A DNA stretch of 64,000 bases from Candidatus Bathyarchaeota archaeon (GCA_003164295.1 PLTA01000039.1:50019-114018), one strand, 5' to 3'. Positions 1 through 9,966 are shown, counted from the stretch's first letter. Notes: generated by a model not told the origin, from the letters alone. A program made the numbers and translations.

Positions 1-36
1 AATACAACATAAAAGAAACTTGACTTGGTGAATTCA

Positions 37-1836
37 GTGAAACGAGTGCATGCAGTCTTCATGATTACGGTTTTCTTCTTATTAATTTTCTTACCGATTG
101 TTTTATCTTCAGGAACAGTTTCAGCTCAAAGTACTGGTTACACAATTGATAAGGTAGATCACTCAATTGAAGTGATGTATTCTGGACAAGTTGTCGTCCA
201 GGATACAATTCATGTTTCAGGTCAGGTTACTGACGGCTTTATGATTGGATTACCCGCTCCATACAGCGCGGATGTCCTCAACGTTGTAGCCTACGACTCA
301 AACAACGTTTACCAAGTAAATCTAGGAGTTCAATTAGGTGATCAAAATGGATTTTATGGTGCAGAAGTAAACTTTAACGGGAACTCCCCAAGCGTTTTCA
401 CAGTCGCATTTGTACTCTCTAATAGTCTTATTACCGATCAAACAAGTGGCAACTACACTCTTGATTTTCCAGCTTATCCAAGCCTTACCCAAAATGTTGG
501 TAGCGTCAATGTAACCTTAACACTTCCAGCTATCCCAACGGCAATAACAATTGCCAAAAATGATGGGACGGTAAGTGGAACGAGTTATACTGCACAAAAT
601 TTGGCTGCATACACTTACTCGGTAGGTTCAGCAGCGTTTCAAATTTCCCAAGGAGCCATCGAGTTAACTACAATAGACAATCTAAATCGCCAAATAACCC
701 TTGATCCTACAGGTAAAGTCTCGGTCTCTGATAGTTACCATATGACAGACAATGCGACCTCACCTATGAGTTCTTTTGCATTGGACGTGCCAAACACTGC
801 CACAAATATAGTTATAAAAGATGGATTTGGCAGAACATTATCAACTCAAACTATCTCCAACGGTGACATTATACAAGCAAACGCCACCCTTGCAACATCT
901 CTAGCAAATGGTGAATCTATGTTCCTCATAGCTTACTACAATTTACCAAGTGCCACTATCCAAGGCTCACAATATACTCTAAATAACTTTAAGCTTTTCC
1001 CAGATTTCAACTACTATGTTGAAGAAGCAACAATCACATTCAACCCACCAGAAGGAGCAACAATATTAACTCCTCAACTCTCAGCTCTTGATTCATCTTC
1101 CACAGTAACAAGAAGCACCTTCCAAGATAGCCTAACAATAACCAGAGATAGCATAAGCTACGTGGACTATAGCACTCCTACAAGCACAACAATTCAATTT
1201 TCGTATAATTACAATACAATTTGGTCGTCTTTTCGACCGACCTTTTGGGGCGCACTATTAGGAGGAGGATTGTGTATTGCAGCTGTCTTTTATAATAGAA
1301 GAAAGCCAAACGAAAAAGCCCCCATTAAGGCTAAAACAGAAAAATTAACTCAAAAAGCAAGATCAAGCACATCTCTCCAACAGATAGATGAGTTTGAACC
1401 CGTCACAGGCCAAGCTATTACATCTGAAATACTTAGAGAATTTACCGACGCCTACGAAGAAAAGAAACAGTTGAATGCTGAAATAAAAGCAATGGATGCA
1501 AGAGCACAAAAAGGTAAGATTCCAAGACGGCAATACAAAGTTCAACGCAAAGCCATTGAAATTAGGTTGGAAACATTAGAAAGGAACATAAACAAAATAA
1601 AAGATAAATTACGAACCTCAAGTAGTTACTCAGACCTAGTAAAACAACTTGACTCAGCCGAAGAAGACTTGTCGGATGCCGAACAAAACATCAAAAAACT
1701 TGAATCAGGCCAAAGCACAGGTGAGATTTCTCTTGAAACCTACAAGAAAAACATTGGAGATGCCCAGAAACGAAGAGATAAAGCTGAAACAACCATAAAC
1801 GGAATTCTGCTGAGATTACGTGAAAAAACTCATTAA
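37..1836 (+). CDS. membrane-anchored extracellular protein with cytoplasmic coiled coil
   Basis: A protein of about 599 residues with an N-terminal hydrophobic signal/anchor segment (about residues 8-28), a long beta-rich extracellular region rich in Thr, Ser and Asn, one transmembrane helix near residues 402-419, and a charged cytoplasmic tail. From about residue 460 the tail is two related helical hairpins (charged Lys/Glu heptads, each containing a Gly-Lys-Ile or Gly-Glu-Ile turn), which looks like a coiled coil. TTG and GTG codons at 25 and 28 form part of a GGTGA ribosome binding site, so GTG at 37 is the likelier start. I recognise no enzyme family. The layout suggests a surface protein that senses or anchors something outside and contacts partners inside; that role is inference. 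Confidence 0.75.
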   Translation: MKRVHAVFMITVFFLLIFLPIVLSSGTVSAQSTGYTIDKVDHSIEVMYSGQVVVQDTIHVSGQVTDGFMIGLPAPYSADVLNVVAYDSNNVYQVNLGVQLGDQNGFYGAEVNFNGNSPSVFTVAFVLSNSLITDQTSGNYTLDFPAYPSLTQNVGSVNVTLTLPAIPTAITIAKNDGTVSGTSYTAQNLAAYTYSVGSAAFQISQGAIELTTIDNLNRQITLDPTGKVSVSDSYHMTDNATSPMSSFALDVPNTATNIVIKDGFGRTLSTQTISNGDIIQANATLATSLANGESMFLIAYYNLPSATIQGSQYTLNNFKLFPDFNYYVEEATITFNPPEGATILTPQLSALDSSSTVTRSTFQDSLTITRDSISYVDYSTPTSTTIQFSYNYNTIWSSFRPTFWGALLGGGLCIAAVFYNRRKPNEKAPIKAKTEKLTQKARSSTSLQQIDEFEPVTGQAITSEILREFTDAYEEKKQLNAEIKAMDARAQKGKIPRRQYKVQRKAIEIRLETLERNINKIKDKLRTSSSYSDLVKQLDSAEEDLSDAEQNIKKLESGQSTGEISLETYKKNIGDAQKRRDKAETTINGILLRLREKTH

Positions 1837-1895
1837 AAAACCTAAACCCTTTTATTTTACTCAATAGCTTTTCAAGAAAATCAGAGGTAAACAAA

Positions 1896-2075
1896 ATGGT
1901 AAAGATAGTTGTTGACCCTAAATGCACCGGATGCGAAACATGCGTAAACACTTGCCCCGTTGGCGTCTACGAAATCAAAAACGGCAAATCAACTCCAAGC
2001 AAAAGCAGCGAGTGTTTAGTTTGCAGAGCATGTGAAGCTCAATGTCCTGAGGGTGCAATTCAGGTAATCGAGTAA
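1896..2075 (+). CDS. 2[4Fe-4S] ferredoxin, 59 aa
   Basis: A complete small ferredoxin of 59 residues that starts at ATG 1896, eight nt after an AGAGGT ribosome binding site. Two cluster motifs are plain: Cys10-x2-Cys-x2-Cys-x3-Cys-Pro, and Cys40-x2-Cys-x2-Cys-x3-Cys-Pro. Each supplies three ligands to one cubane and the fourth to the other, as in clostridial-type ferredoxins. It would carry low-potential electrons in the cytoplasm, for example to or from the CO dehydrogenase encoded at the other end of the window; that partner is inference. It sits alone, 59 nt after the surface protein gene, with a T-rich stretch between them. Confidence 0.92.
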   Translation: MVKIVVDPKCTGCETCVNTCPVGVYEIKNGKSTPSKSSECLVCRACEAQCPEGAIQVIE

Positions 2076-2561
2076 ATCAAGCTTTCATTGAAATGTGCAC
2101 ATATCTCTCAATCAAATGAGAGATTAATCCCTTCTTTTAATTAATAATTTTAAAGTCAGCTATGTTTTTTGGGTTGAAGTAGAAAAAAGTTTAGTCTTCA
2201 ATATTTCTTAAGAACTGCATAATTTTTGCAATTTGTTGTACTGTATAAAGATCAATTTTCTGTTCTTCTTCAATATTTTTAAGCGGAATAGAGTTGGCCA
2301 TAGGCAAAGAATTGGTTGCTTTTGTTATAACAATTATGTTAGCAGTTACTTCGAACTTCGAAGTAAGAAGAAAAGGGCCGTTAAACGTTTTAACACATTT
2401 ATGTTATTTTTTGGGATGCTCAAACGGCAGATTTAATGGTTAGTTCTTAATTTCACACTAAGACTTTTGAAATATCCTGCTGGAATTGCCCTGCAAACGC
2501 GATTTTTTTGTTTTTGCCGTAAGTAAAGGATATATCCCAATGATGATGCTTAATTTCGTTT
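2076..2561. other. intergenic region, no gene seen
   Basis: An AT-rich stretch of 486 nt. The longest open frame on plus (2233-2436) has low-complexity, Phe/Lys/Arg-rich translation, no ribosome binding site and no recognisable motif, so I do not call it. Near the right end a symmetrical GGATATATCC (2528-2537) sits 25-33 nt before the parvulin ATG. It is a good TATA box for a leaderless or nearly leaderless transcript. Confidence 0.6.
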
Positions 2562-2837
2562 ATGGCGGATAAAGTTCATTGTGCACACATACTGGTCAAA
2601 ACAGAAACTGAAGCCAAGAACATTAAAGCGCGACTTGATAAAGGGGAAAAGTTCGGGTCTATAGCTAAAAATAGTTCACTTTGCCCATCCTCAAAGAACA
2701 GTGGCGACTTAGGTACTTTTACAAGAGGTAAGATGGTTAAAGAATTTGAGAAAGCTGCCTTCGCGCTTGAGAAGGGTCAGACTTCTGAGCCTGTTAAGAC
2801 AAAGTTTGGGTACCACATAATTAAACGGGTAGAATAA
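2562..2837 (+). CDS. parvulin-type peptidyl-prolyl cis-trans isomerase
   Basis: A stand-alone single-domain parvulin (rotamase) of 91 residues, the normal length for the domain. Family hallmarks are visible: the AHILV strand after the start, FGSIAKNSSLCPSS in the first helix and loop, the Gly-Asp-Leu-Gly turn, the Phe-Thr-Arg-Gly-Lys-Met segment, and the C-terminal FGYHIIK strand with its active-site His. The enzyme speeds cis-trans isomerisation of X-Pro bonds during folding. There is no signal peptide, so it is cytoplasmic. The TATA box GGATATATCC lies about 26 nt upstream of the ATG, so it is probably leaderless and monocistronic. Confidence 0.93.
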   Translation: MADKVHCAHILVKTETEAKNIKARLDKGEKFGSIAKNSSLCPSSKNSGDLGTFTRGKMVKEFEKAAFALEKGQTSEPVKTKFGYHIIKRVE

Positions 2838-2999
2838 TCTTTTCAGTACTAGTGTAGTGTTGAAGAGTTTGGTTTGTTAGGATATGGTTTGGTTTTATTC
2901 TCTTTGCTTTTTGGTTGATTGAAAAGATATATCTTTTTCAGACACATTTATACCCATAAACCACAAATAACCATATCTAAAAATAAAGAGCAAAAATTT

Positions 3000-5111
3000 A
3001 TGGTGACAGTAAGAGATCCCGTATGCGGCATGGATGTAGATACGGAAACGGCATTAAGCGCCAAAATAGGCGACCGAACCTACTACTTCTGCAGCCAACA
3101 ATGTCTAGACGTCTACACCGCACCAGAACGTGAACTTAAGGCAATGCAACGAAGAGTTAGCTTCACTTTAGCGGGTGCAGTAGCCGCACTCGCCTTGAAA
3201 GTACTAACTTTGTTTAGTCTCATAACCGCAATAATGTATTTTGACGTAGTCGGGGGACTACGAATTTATGATATAGCCATATTTATTGTCTCAACCCCAA
3301 TCGTCTGGATAGCTGGCTACAAAATCTACAAAGGCGCTTATCATTCCCTTAGAAACCGCAACATAAACATGGATGTTCTAGTAACTGTCGGAGTACTTGC
3401 GGGCTGGATATACGGAGTCATAACAGTCTTTGTTCTACCTACCGCTGCCCAACCAGGCACAGGCTACATGGAAGTAGCCATCGGCATCTTGGCATTCGTT
3501 CTATTAGGAAGATATATCGAAGAGTTAATTCGACGCCGATCCGCAGCTTCAATTCGAAAACTGCTCGAACTCCAACCAACCATGGCTAGAGTCGTCAAAG
3601 ACGGAAAGGAAACCGACATTTCAATAGACGAGGTCCAATTAGGTGACATAGTAATCGTTAAACCAGGCGAAAAAATTCCAATTGACGGGACTGTAGTTGC
3701 AGGTTACTCGTCGGTTGATGAAAAACTACTCACTGGTGAGAGCATTCCGGTGGAAAAAAATGTCGGAAGTGAAGTTATCGGCGCCACAATTAACAAAACC
3801 GGGAGCTTAAAAATTAAAGCCACAAAACTTAGCGGCGAAACCGCTCTGTCACAAATAGTTCACCTTGTTGAAGAAGCTCAGGCTTCAAGTGCGCCAGTCC
3901 AAAGATTTGCTGATCGTATAGTCAAATGGTTTGTTCCCATTATTTTGACTGTTGCAACCATTTCATTTGTTTACTGGTTTGTGGCAACTGGCAGCTTTGC
4001 ATCAGCTTTTTTGGTTCTGTTGGCTGTGGTGTTAATTTCTTGTCCATGTGCTTTAGGCATAGCAACCCCGACAGCTATTCTTGCAGGTGTAGGAAAAGGC
4101 GCGGAGTACGGCGTGCTACTTCGAAGCGGAGAGTACGTTGAAAAAGCAAGAAAACTTACGACTGTGATATTTGACAAAACTGGTACTTTGACAAAGGGCG
4201 AGCCAAGCGTAACCGACATAAAAACCTACAATGCCTACTCAACACAAAGCGTTTTGCTTTATGCAAGTTCAGTTGAGAAAAGCTCAGAACATCCTTTAGC
4301 TGCTGCTATACTAGCTAAAGCTGAGTCTGAGAAGATATTTGTTCCTAAATCCGACAGTTTTGAGGCTCTACCCGGCAAAGGCGTCCAATGTTATGTCGGA
4401 GGAGAAAAAGTGCTATTAGGTAACCGCAAGTTGATGCAGGAACAAACCGTCTCTATCAGCGAGTTAGAGACTGACCATACAATGCTTGAAGCCCAAGGAA
4501 AAACCGTCATGATACTAGCCGTTGGTGGCCAAAGTGTCGGATTAATTGCAGTCATGGACACCGTAAAAGAAAGCGCCGCAGAAGCCATTGAACAACTAAA
4601 GAGAATGAATTTGGAAGTTGCAATGTTGACGGGGGACAACGAGCGAACCGCCAACGCTATCGCCAAACAATTAGGCATCACAAACGTCATTGCGAACGTT
4701 CTGCCCTGGCAAAAATCAGAAATCATAAAGAAACTGCAAAGTGAAGGAAAAATTGTTGCGATGGTTGGAGATGGAATCAACGATGCACCAGCGTTGGCTC
4801 AAGCTGACATCGGAATTGCAATTGGAAGTGGAACCGACATAGCTAAAGAAACAGGCGGTATAGTGCTCATAAAAGATGATTTGCGTGATGTGGCTTTAGG
4901 AATTGAACTGAGCAAGAAGACAATGCGTAAAATCGACACGAACCTTTTTTGGGCGTTTGCTTACAACGCAGTTATGATTCCAATTGCCGCGGCAGGTCTG
5001 CTAAATCCCATGTACGCTGCTGGAGCAATGGCAATAAGCAGCCTAACAGTTGTCAGTAATTCAGCTCTGTTGAAGCTTGTTAAGTTTAAATCAAACAAGG
5101 TAAATCAATAA
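3000..5111 (+). CDS. copA: copper-type heavy-metal P1B ATPase with N-terminal YHS domain
   Basis: A P-type ATPase of 703 residues that pumps a soft metal, most likely Cu+, across the membrane. In order: a YHS/TRASH-like metal domain (residues 4-45; DPVCGM and FCSQQC) in place of the usual HMA domain, paired transmembrane helices, the actuator TGES loop, the metal-site Cys348-Pro-Cys350, the phosphorylated Asp392 in DKTGT, the P1B-specific His431-Pro, and the hinge GDGINDAP with Asp591. An in-frame TTG at 2919 would add 27 residues of no known domain, so ATG 3000, which opens directly on the YHS domain, is preferred. It is followed after 24 nt by a second YHS gene and probably forms an operon with it. 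Confidence 0.92.
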   Translation: MVTVRDPVCGMDVDTETALSAKIGDRTYYFCSQQCLDVYTAPERELKAMQRRVSFTLAGAVAALALKVLTLFSLITAIMYFDVVGGLRIYDIAIFIVSTPIVWIAGYKIYKGAYHSLRNRNINMDVLVTVGVLAGWIYGVITVFVLPTAAQPGTGYMEVAIGILAFVLLGRYIEELIRRRSAASIRKLLELQPTMARVVKDGKETDISIDEVQLGDIVIVKPGEKIPIDGTVVAGYSSVDEKLLTGESIPVEKNVGSEVIGATINKTGSLKIKATKLSGETALSQIVHLVEEAQASSAPVQRFADRIVKWFVPIILTVATISFVYWFVATGSFASAFLVLLAVVLISCPCALGIATPTAILAGVGKGAEYGVLLRSGEYVEKARKLTTVIFDKTGTLTKGEPSVTDIKTYNAYSTQSVLLYASSVEKSSEHPLAAAILAKAESEKIFVPKSDSFEALPGKGVQCYVGGEKVLLGNRKLMQEQTVSISELETDHTMLEAQGKTVMILAVGGQSVGLIAVMDTVKESAAEAIEQLKRMNLEVAMLTGDNERTANAIAKQLGITNVIANVLPWQKSEIIKKLQSEGKIVAMVGDGINDAPALAQADIGIAIGSGTDIAKETGGIVLIKDDLRDVALGIELSKKTMRKIDTNLFWAFAYNAVMIPIAAAGLLNPMYAAGAMAISSLTVVSNSALLKLVKFKSNKVNQ

Positions 5112-5135
5112 AATGTCTAAAGAGAGGTGAAAAAT

Positions 5136-5324
5136 ATGGTTAAAGACCCGATCTGTGGGATGATGGTTGACGAGAAAAAAGCAAAATTTAAATCAGATTA
5201 CAACGGCAAAACTTTCTATTTCTGCGCTGCTTCATGCAAAACCACTTTTGACAAAGACCCAGCAAAATACGCTGGAGCCTCTGGAAAACCAGGCGCGCAT
5301 AGCTGCGGTTGCGGCGGTAACTGA
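5136..5324 (+). CDS. small YHS-domain metal-binding protein
   Basis: A protein of 62 residues consisting of one YHS domain: DPICGM near the start and FYFCAASC about 25 residues on, then a short tail ending in His-Ser-Cys-Gly-Cys-Gly-Gly-Asn that adds more soft-metal ligands. The fold closely matches the N-terminal domain of the ATPase just upstream, so it probably hands copper to that pump or buffers it; this is inference from the pairing. GTG at 5127 lies inside the strong GAGGTGA ribosome binding site, so ATG 5136 is the start. The spacing of 24 nt from the ATPase stop indicates cotranscription. Confidence 0.88.
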   Translation: MVKDPICGMMVDEKKAKFKSDYNGKTFYFCAASCKTTFDKDPAKYAGASGKPGAHSCGCGGN

Positions 5325-5326
5325 AA

Positions 5327-5358
5327 AACCTAAGATTTTAGGTTCTGCGTTTTTTTTC
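5327..5358 (+). terminator. hairpin plus T-run terminator
   Basis: AACCTAA (5327-5333) and TTAGGTT (5338-5344) form a perfect 7-bp stem with a GATT loop, followed by eight T residues at 5350-5357. It lies directly after the YHS gene stop and before the convergent disulfide oxidoreductase gene. T-runs alone terminate archaeal RNA polymerase, so the hairpin may be incidental or add RNA stability. Confidence 0.6.
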
Positions 5359-5381
5359 TCTTTGTTTTTTTATGCTTCTTT

Positions 5382-6026
5382 TTAAAATGCACCCAGCAGT
5401 ACATGCTCAGCGAATAAGTCTTCGTTGAATGCGCCTATGAACTCAACTTTCTCATTAATCACTATTTTCGGCACTCCAATCACATTATACTTCATGGCTA
5501 AATCTGGAAATTCACTGGTTTCAATAACGTCGGCTTTTACCATGTCGCTTTCGATGGCTAATTTATGGGCAACTGAGGCTGCCGCGGGGCAATGTGGGCA
5601 AGTCAAAGTGACGAAGACCTTAATTTGAACTGGAGATTTTACTTCTTTTAGAATGGATTTTGTTTTGTCTGAAAGGTCAGTTTGTCCTTTAGAAACGTTA
5701 ATGATGGCTTCAATTAAGGTTTGAAGTTCATACCCATATGGGATGCCGTAAATTCTTACACCATAATCTTTTTTGCCGATTATAGCGAGGGCGGGGATTT
5801 TGTCGATGCCGTATTCTTTGGCTTTATCGGCGTCTTTTACAAAATCATAAACTTCTACTGAAATTTTATCATTAAGAGGCACCATGTCTTGCACAAGTTG
5901 TCGTGTGTCGGAGCAGTATCGGCATTCAATCTCTTGGGTAAACATTACAATTTTAACTGGGTCAACCAATTTCTCTTTAAAATCGTTTTTTAATAATTCT
6001 TTTTTGTCATCAGGAATTAAACCCAT
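5382..6026 (-). CDS. pdo: protein disulfide oxidoreductase, two thioredoxin folds
   Basis: A 214-residue archaeal/thermophile-type Pdo made of two thioredoxin-fold units. The first redox site is Cys35-Arg-Tyr-Cys38 and the second, usually the more active, is Cys143-Pro-His-Cys146; cis-Pro residues follow in each half. It forms or reduces disulfides in cytoplasmic proteins, often fed by a thioredoxin-reductase-like flavoprotein. The open frame extends to 6149, but homologues begin at the MGLI equivalent, and ATG 6026 has the ribosome binding site AAGGAAGTGA just upstream, so I place the start there. It is convergent with the copA-YHS pair. Confidence 0.87.
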   Translation of the reverse strand: MGLIPDDKKELLKNDFKEKLVDPVKIVMFTQEIECRYCSDTRQLVQDMVPLNDKISVEVYDFVKDADKAKEYGIDKIPALAIIGKKDYGVRIYGIPYGYELQTLIEAIINVSKGQTDLSDKTKSILKEVKSPVQIKVFVTLTCPHCPAAASVAHKLAIESDMVKADVIETSEFPDLAMKYNVIGVPKIVINEKVEFIGAFNEDLFAEHVLLGAF

Positions 6027-6509
6027 AAAATCACTTCCTTGCATTAAATCTAAATCAATTAAATAAACAGATAATTCAGACATATATTGATTTTTCAAAA
6101 ATCTATCAGGTAAGTATTGCGTGAGTTGATCGGCGGTTATTTTGTGCAAATTTTGTTCTTTGTGTTTTAGATTGCTTTTTTGATTCAGGTCGTGTTGCGT
6201 TTGCAGGTTGCGTCTAGATTCGTCCCGAAAAGTCCCGATTCGTCTTGAATCGTCCTCAAAAGGCCCAATTGAATCAGGTAATTCTGGTGTTTTTTCATTT
6301 TTCTTTGTGTCTTAACGTGATTTTTTGTTTTGGGCTTGATTACTGCAGGGTTAATGAAAAAAATTATATTAAGTGAAGAAAAATGAAGATTAATTTTAAT
6401 TACTAAGTCAGAGATACAAGTTTTAATGAAATTCTAAATCACAATCGATATAAACTATCGTAAACATTTAGAAAAGTGATTTTTAGCAACTAAATTTGGA
6501 GCGAAAAAC
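6027..6509. other. intergenic region with inverted repeat
   Basis: A 483-nt gap between divergent genes (pdo and the OsmC-like gene). It holds a cluster of related short words (ATTCGTC, AATCGTC) at 6218-6255, inside which CGATTC (6236-6241) and GAATCG (6247-6252) form a perfect inverted repeat around GTCTT. The repeat could be a regulator site for either gene. AT-rich TATA-like tracts lie at 6360-6470. I see no gene. Confidence 0.45.
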
Positions 6510-6929
6510 TTGACAACAAAAATTTATGCAAACGCAAAGTTAATTGAAGGCTTCCAAATTCTCCTTGACGATAATGAATCACATAGTTATGTGGTCGATC
6601 TTGCGCCAGACTTAGGAACAGGGCTTGGATCTTCCTCTCTTGAACTCTGCGTAATGAGCCATGCAGGTTGTTACGCAACAATTTTCCTTTTAACGGCAAA
6701 GAAAATGCGTCTAACAATAAAAGCGTTAAAGGTCAAACTCGAAGCAATAAAATCGGATGAAACAGGCACCATAAGTGAGGAAAACTTTGACATCAGTATT
6801 AAGACCGAGGCACCAGAGAACAGAATTGAACATGCCCATAAATTAACAGTTGAAACCTGCCCAGTAGGAATACTTTTTGAAAAAGCAGGTGTTAAAGCAA
6901 CGTACAAAGTAACAACAAGTAAGGAGTAA
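6510..6929 (+). CDS. OsmC/Ohr-family peroxide-reducing protein
   Basis: A 139-residue member of the OsmC fold family, close to the usual 135-145. The peroxidatic Cys is in SHAGCYATIF (around residue 53) at the start of the long central helix, and the second Cys is in VETCPVG near residue 127, as in thiol-dependent organic hydroperoxide reductases. It would detoxify organic peroxides in the cytoplasm using dihydrolipoyl or similar dithiols. The start is TTG 6510, preceded by GGAG at a good distance. Only 7 nt separate it from the flavodiiron gene, so the two should be one operon aimed at oxygen and peroxide stress. Confidence 0.85.
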   Translation: MTTKIYANAKLIEGFQILLDDNESHSYVVDLAPDLGTGLGSSSLELCVMSHAGCYATIFLLTAKKMRLTIKALKVKLEAIKSDETGTISEENFDISIKTEAPENRIEHAHKLTVETCPVGILFEKAGVKATYKVTTSKE

Positions 6930-6936
6930 AAAAGTT

Positions 6937-8124
6937 ATGGTTAATGTTGTTTTGAAAGAAGGCATAAACTGGGTCGGAGCAGTAGATTGGAACATACGGG
7001 ACTTCCACGGCTACACAACCAACAGAGGCACCACGTATAACGCCTACCTAATCCAAGACGAGAAAACAGCGTTGATAGACACTGTAAAATGCAGTTTCGC
7101 TGACACGCTAATAGAAAATGTTGAGGAACTAATAGGCTTCGACAAAATCGACTACATAATAATAAACCACGTAGAAATGGATCATTCAGGCAGCATCCCA
7201 CAAATCGCCAAACTAGCAAAGAACGCCAAAATATTTGCTTCTGAGAGAGGTAAAGACGCCTTAATCGAACATTACGGCCACGATTTTGAAAAGGTAGAAA
7301 CCGTAAAAACAGGTGACGAGCTAAAATTGGGAAAGCGCACACTGCGGTTTATAGAAACACCCATGCTGCATTGGCCAGACAGCATGTTCACTTACATGGT
7401 AGAAGACAAAATCCTGTTCTCAAATGACGCTTTTGGCGAGCACTTTGCCAGTAGTGAACGATTCGACGATGAAGTTGACCAAGAGCGGTTATGGGAGGAA
7501 GTCACAACTTATTACGCAAACATTCTGATGCTTCTTGCCCCCCTGATAACACGTAAAATACAAGAAGTCGTGCAAATGGGCATCCCGATCGAGATAATTG
7601 CGCCAGACCATGGAGTAATCTGGCGAAAAGACCCTTCTAAAATCATCAACGCATATTTACAGTGGAGTGCAGGCACAGCAAAGCCAAGAGCAATAATTGT
7701 TTTTGACACTATGTGGGGAAGTACAGACGCTATGGCACGGGCGATAGAAGAGGGCATAGCAAGCCAAGGCGTTGAAGCAAGGCTTTTCAAGCTTCGAAAC
7801 AGAGAAAACACAGACATAGTAACTGAAATCCTTGAAGCTAAAGCTGTGATCGTGGGTTCGCCGACACTGAACAACCAAATGTTCCCCACCTTGGGCGGGT
7901 TCTTAACATACATCACTGGTCTTAAGCCAAAAGGTAAGCTGTGGGGCTTTTTCGGCTCTTACGGCTGGGGAGGCGGCGCAGTTAAAGGTATGGTTGAAAT
8001 GGCGAAAAAAGCTGGGTTCGAAGTATATGAACCAGGAATCGAAGCCAAATATGTACCTGATCAAGAGGATTTGAAAAAATGTTTTGATTTTGGGCAACAA
8101 ATAGCCCAAAAAATCAAAGTTTAA
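6937..8124 (+). CDS. fprA: A-type flavoprotein / flavodiiron protein
   Basis: A 395-residue flavodiiron protein. The N-terminal metallo-beta-lactamase-like half carries the diiron ligands: H-x-E-x-D-H in NHVEMDHSG, a later His in LHWPDSMF, an Asp in SNDAFG and His in APDHGVIW. The C-terminal half is a flavodoxin domain starting near residue 245, with the FMN phosphate loop DTMWGSTDAM and the Tyr-Gly-Trp-Gly-Gly loop. Such enzymes reduce O2 to water, or NO to N2O, with electrons from F420H2 or rubredoxin-type donors. It lies in an operon with the OsmC gene and is convergent with rubrerythrin, a consistent oxygen-defence pairing. There is no fused rubredoxin or flavin reductase domain, so an external donor is needed. 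Confidence 0.94.
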   Translation: MVNVVLKEGINWVGAVDWNIRDFHGYTTNRGTTYNAYLIQDEKTALIDTVKCSFADTLIENVEELIGFDKIDYIIINHVEMDHSGSIPQIAKLAKNAKIFASERGKDALIEHYGHDFEKVETVKTGDELKLGKRTLRFIETPMLHWPDSMFTYMVEDKILFSNDAFGEHFASSERFDDEVDQERLWEEVTTYYANILMLLAPLITRKIQEVVQMGIPIEIIAPDHGVIWRKDPSKIINAYLQWSAGTAKPRAIIVFDTMWGSTDAMARAIEEGIASQGVEARLFKLRNRENTDIVTEILEAKAVIVGSPTLNNQMFPTLGGFLTYITGLKPKGKLWGFFGSYGWGGGAVKGMVEMAKKAGFEVYEPGIEAKYVPDQEDLKKCFDFGQQIAQKIKV

Positions 8125-8130
8125 TTTTTT

Positions 8131-8634
8131 TTATTCTATTTTCATGAATTTTTCTTTTAGCGTAGAGCAGATTGGGCAAATGTCGGGCGCTGAGCCTTCA
8201 AAAGTGTTTCCGCAGACGGGGCAAACATAATAATCTACTTTAGCAGGTTGCTTCTTGGCTTTTAATGCGTCCAGCGCTTTCTGGTAAAGAGCTGCGTGAA
8301 TTTGCTCAACCTTGTTGGCGAAGTCAAAGCTCATTTCAGCAGGTTTGTTTCCGTCTTTTTTTGCGTCAGCAATGAAATCGGGGTACATTTTTTTGAACTC
8401 ATATGTTTCACCGGAGACAGCTGTACCAAGGTTATCGGCGGTTGATTTTACTTGGCCCATTACTGTCAGGTGGTTTAGGGCGTGGACAGTTTCCGATTGA
8501 GCCGCTGCTTTAAACAGCAAAGCAATTTGGGGGAAGCCTTCTTCTTCTGCCTTCTTAGCGAAAGCTAAATACATCCTGTTAGCTTGGGATTCGCCTGCAA
8601 AGGCAGCTTTTAAGTTTTCATCAGTTTTAGTCAT
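8131..8634 (-). CDS. rbr: rubrerythrin
   Basis: A 167-residue rubrerythrin. The N-terminal ferritin-like four-helix bundle has the diiron ligands (Glu in FAGESQANRMY, Glu-x-x-His in SETVHALNH, and the second pair around residues 82-113). The C-terminal rubredoxin-like domain has two Cys-x2-Cys knuckles (CPVCG and CPICS). The enzyme reduces hydrogen peroxide to water in anaerobes, taking electrons through its Fe(Cys)4 centre. It converges with fprA at an interval of six nt that is T-rich on both strands, and diverges from the superoxide dismutase gene, whose product peroxide it can remove. Confidence 0.95.
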   Translation of the reverse strand: MTKTDENLKAAFAGESQANRMYLAFAKKAEEEGFPQIALLFKAAAQSETVHALNHLTVMGQVKSTADNLGTAVSGETYEFKKMYPDFIADAKKDGNKPAEMSFDFANKVEQIHAALYQKALDALKAKKQPAKVDYYVCPVCGNTFEGSAPDICPICSTLKEKFMKIE

Positions 8635-8776
8635 TAAAAATCACTAGAAAATAGTTACTGAAAAGCAAGTAATAAGCTATACTAATACCGCAAGAAATTA
8701 ATTTTGGTTAAATCCGTTTAGGTAAAGTATATTAGTTGTTCTTCCCTTTGATTTGAATTGATTTTTGGTGAATTTT

Positions 8777-9391
8777 ATGGAAAAAGTAAAATCATTTACT
8801 CTACCCAAACTACCATACGACTACAGTGCTTTGGCACCATACATTTCAGAGCAACAACTAAAACTCCATCACGACAAACATCATCAAGCCTATGTGAACG
8901 GCGCAAACGCCGCTTTTGAAAAAATAGATAAAGCACGCAGCGAAAACGCAGATGTTGACATGAAAGCTATGCTCAAAGAATTATCTTTCAATATTGGCGG
9001 ACACATTTTGCACAGCGCTTTCTGGGAAAACATGGCGCCCGCTGGCAAAGGCGGTGGAGGACAACCCGGTGGAGCCGTCGCTGACATGATTAACATGGGT
9101 TTTGGAAGTTTTGAGCGTTTCAAAAAAGAATTCACGGCGGCGGCTGCAAGCGTTGAAGGCTCGGGATGGGCTGCCCTAGCTGTTCAGCCATGCATTGCGA
9201 GACCCTTGATAATGCAGATTGAGAAACACAATGTCAATGTTTTTCCGACATTCAATATTTTGATGGTTTTGGATGTTTGGGAACATGCATACTACCTTGA
9301 CTACAAGAACGAACGTCCGAAGTTCATTGAAGCATTCTGGAATGTCGTCAACTGGGAAAAAGTAAACAAGAATTTAGGTCTTATAAAGTAA
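8777..9391 (+). CDS. sod: Fe/Mn superoxide dismutase
   Basis: A 204-residue Fe/Mn-family superoxide dismutase that converts superoxide to O2 and H2O2. All four metal ligands are visible in their usual settings: His in KLHHDKHH, His in [10 protein letters not shown], Asp and His in [11 protein letters not shown]. The hairpin motif Tyr-Val-Asn-Gly and the Gly-Gly-Gly-Gly-Gln-Pro-Gly-Gly loop are typical. In-frame TTG 8765 and GTG 8768 overlap the GGTGA ribosome binding site, so ATG 8777 is the start. Whether Fe or Mn is used cannot be read from the sequence with certainty. It ends in a hairpin terminator. Confidence 0.95.
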   Translation: MEKVKSFTLPKLPYDYSALAPYISEQQLKLHHDKHHQAYVNGANAAFEKIDKARSENADVDMKAMLKELSFNIGGHILHSAFWENMAPAGKGGGGQPGGAVADMINMGFGSFERFKKEFTAAAASVEGSGWAALAVQPCIARPLIMQIEKHNVNVFPTFNILMVLDVWEHAYYLDYKNERPKFIEAFWNVVNWEKVNKNLGLIK

Positions 9392-9420
9392 GCTTATGCT
9401 TACTTTTTCTAAATTTTTTT
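9385..9420 (+). terminator. intrinsic-style terminator of sod
   Basis: AAAGTAAGC (9385-9393) pairs perfectly with GCTTACTTT (9398-9406) around a TTAT loop, followed by T-rich tracts at 9404-9408 and 9414-9420. The stem includes the sod stop codon. Confidence 0.65.
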
Positions 9421-9615
9421 ATAACGCAGTTTTGATGAGTTTTTGATGTCAATGGTTATCATAGGTTTTTTATGACAAGCTTACCTAATTTTAATTGAAA
9501 ATCTAATCCATTTTTATTAAAATGAAGTTGGGAAAAACGTTTCTTTTTACAAAAAGCTAAAGAAAAGAGGCAAAAAAGGAATTTTTTCTTCAATTTAAGA
9601 GAGACATGGAGCGTT

Positions 9616-9966
<351 letters not shown>

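Noticed and set aside
2233..2436. 67-codon open frame on plus
   Set aside because: No ribosome binding site, low-complexity Phe/Lys-rich translation, no motif; sits in an AT-rich intergenic region.
6218..6255. GATTCGTC-like words as a CRISPR or integrase site
   Set aside because: Only three short degenerate copies without spacers or an integrase; kept only as a possible regulatory repeat.
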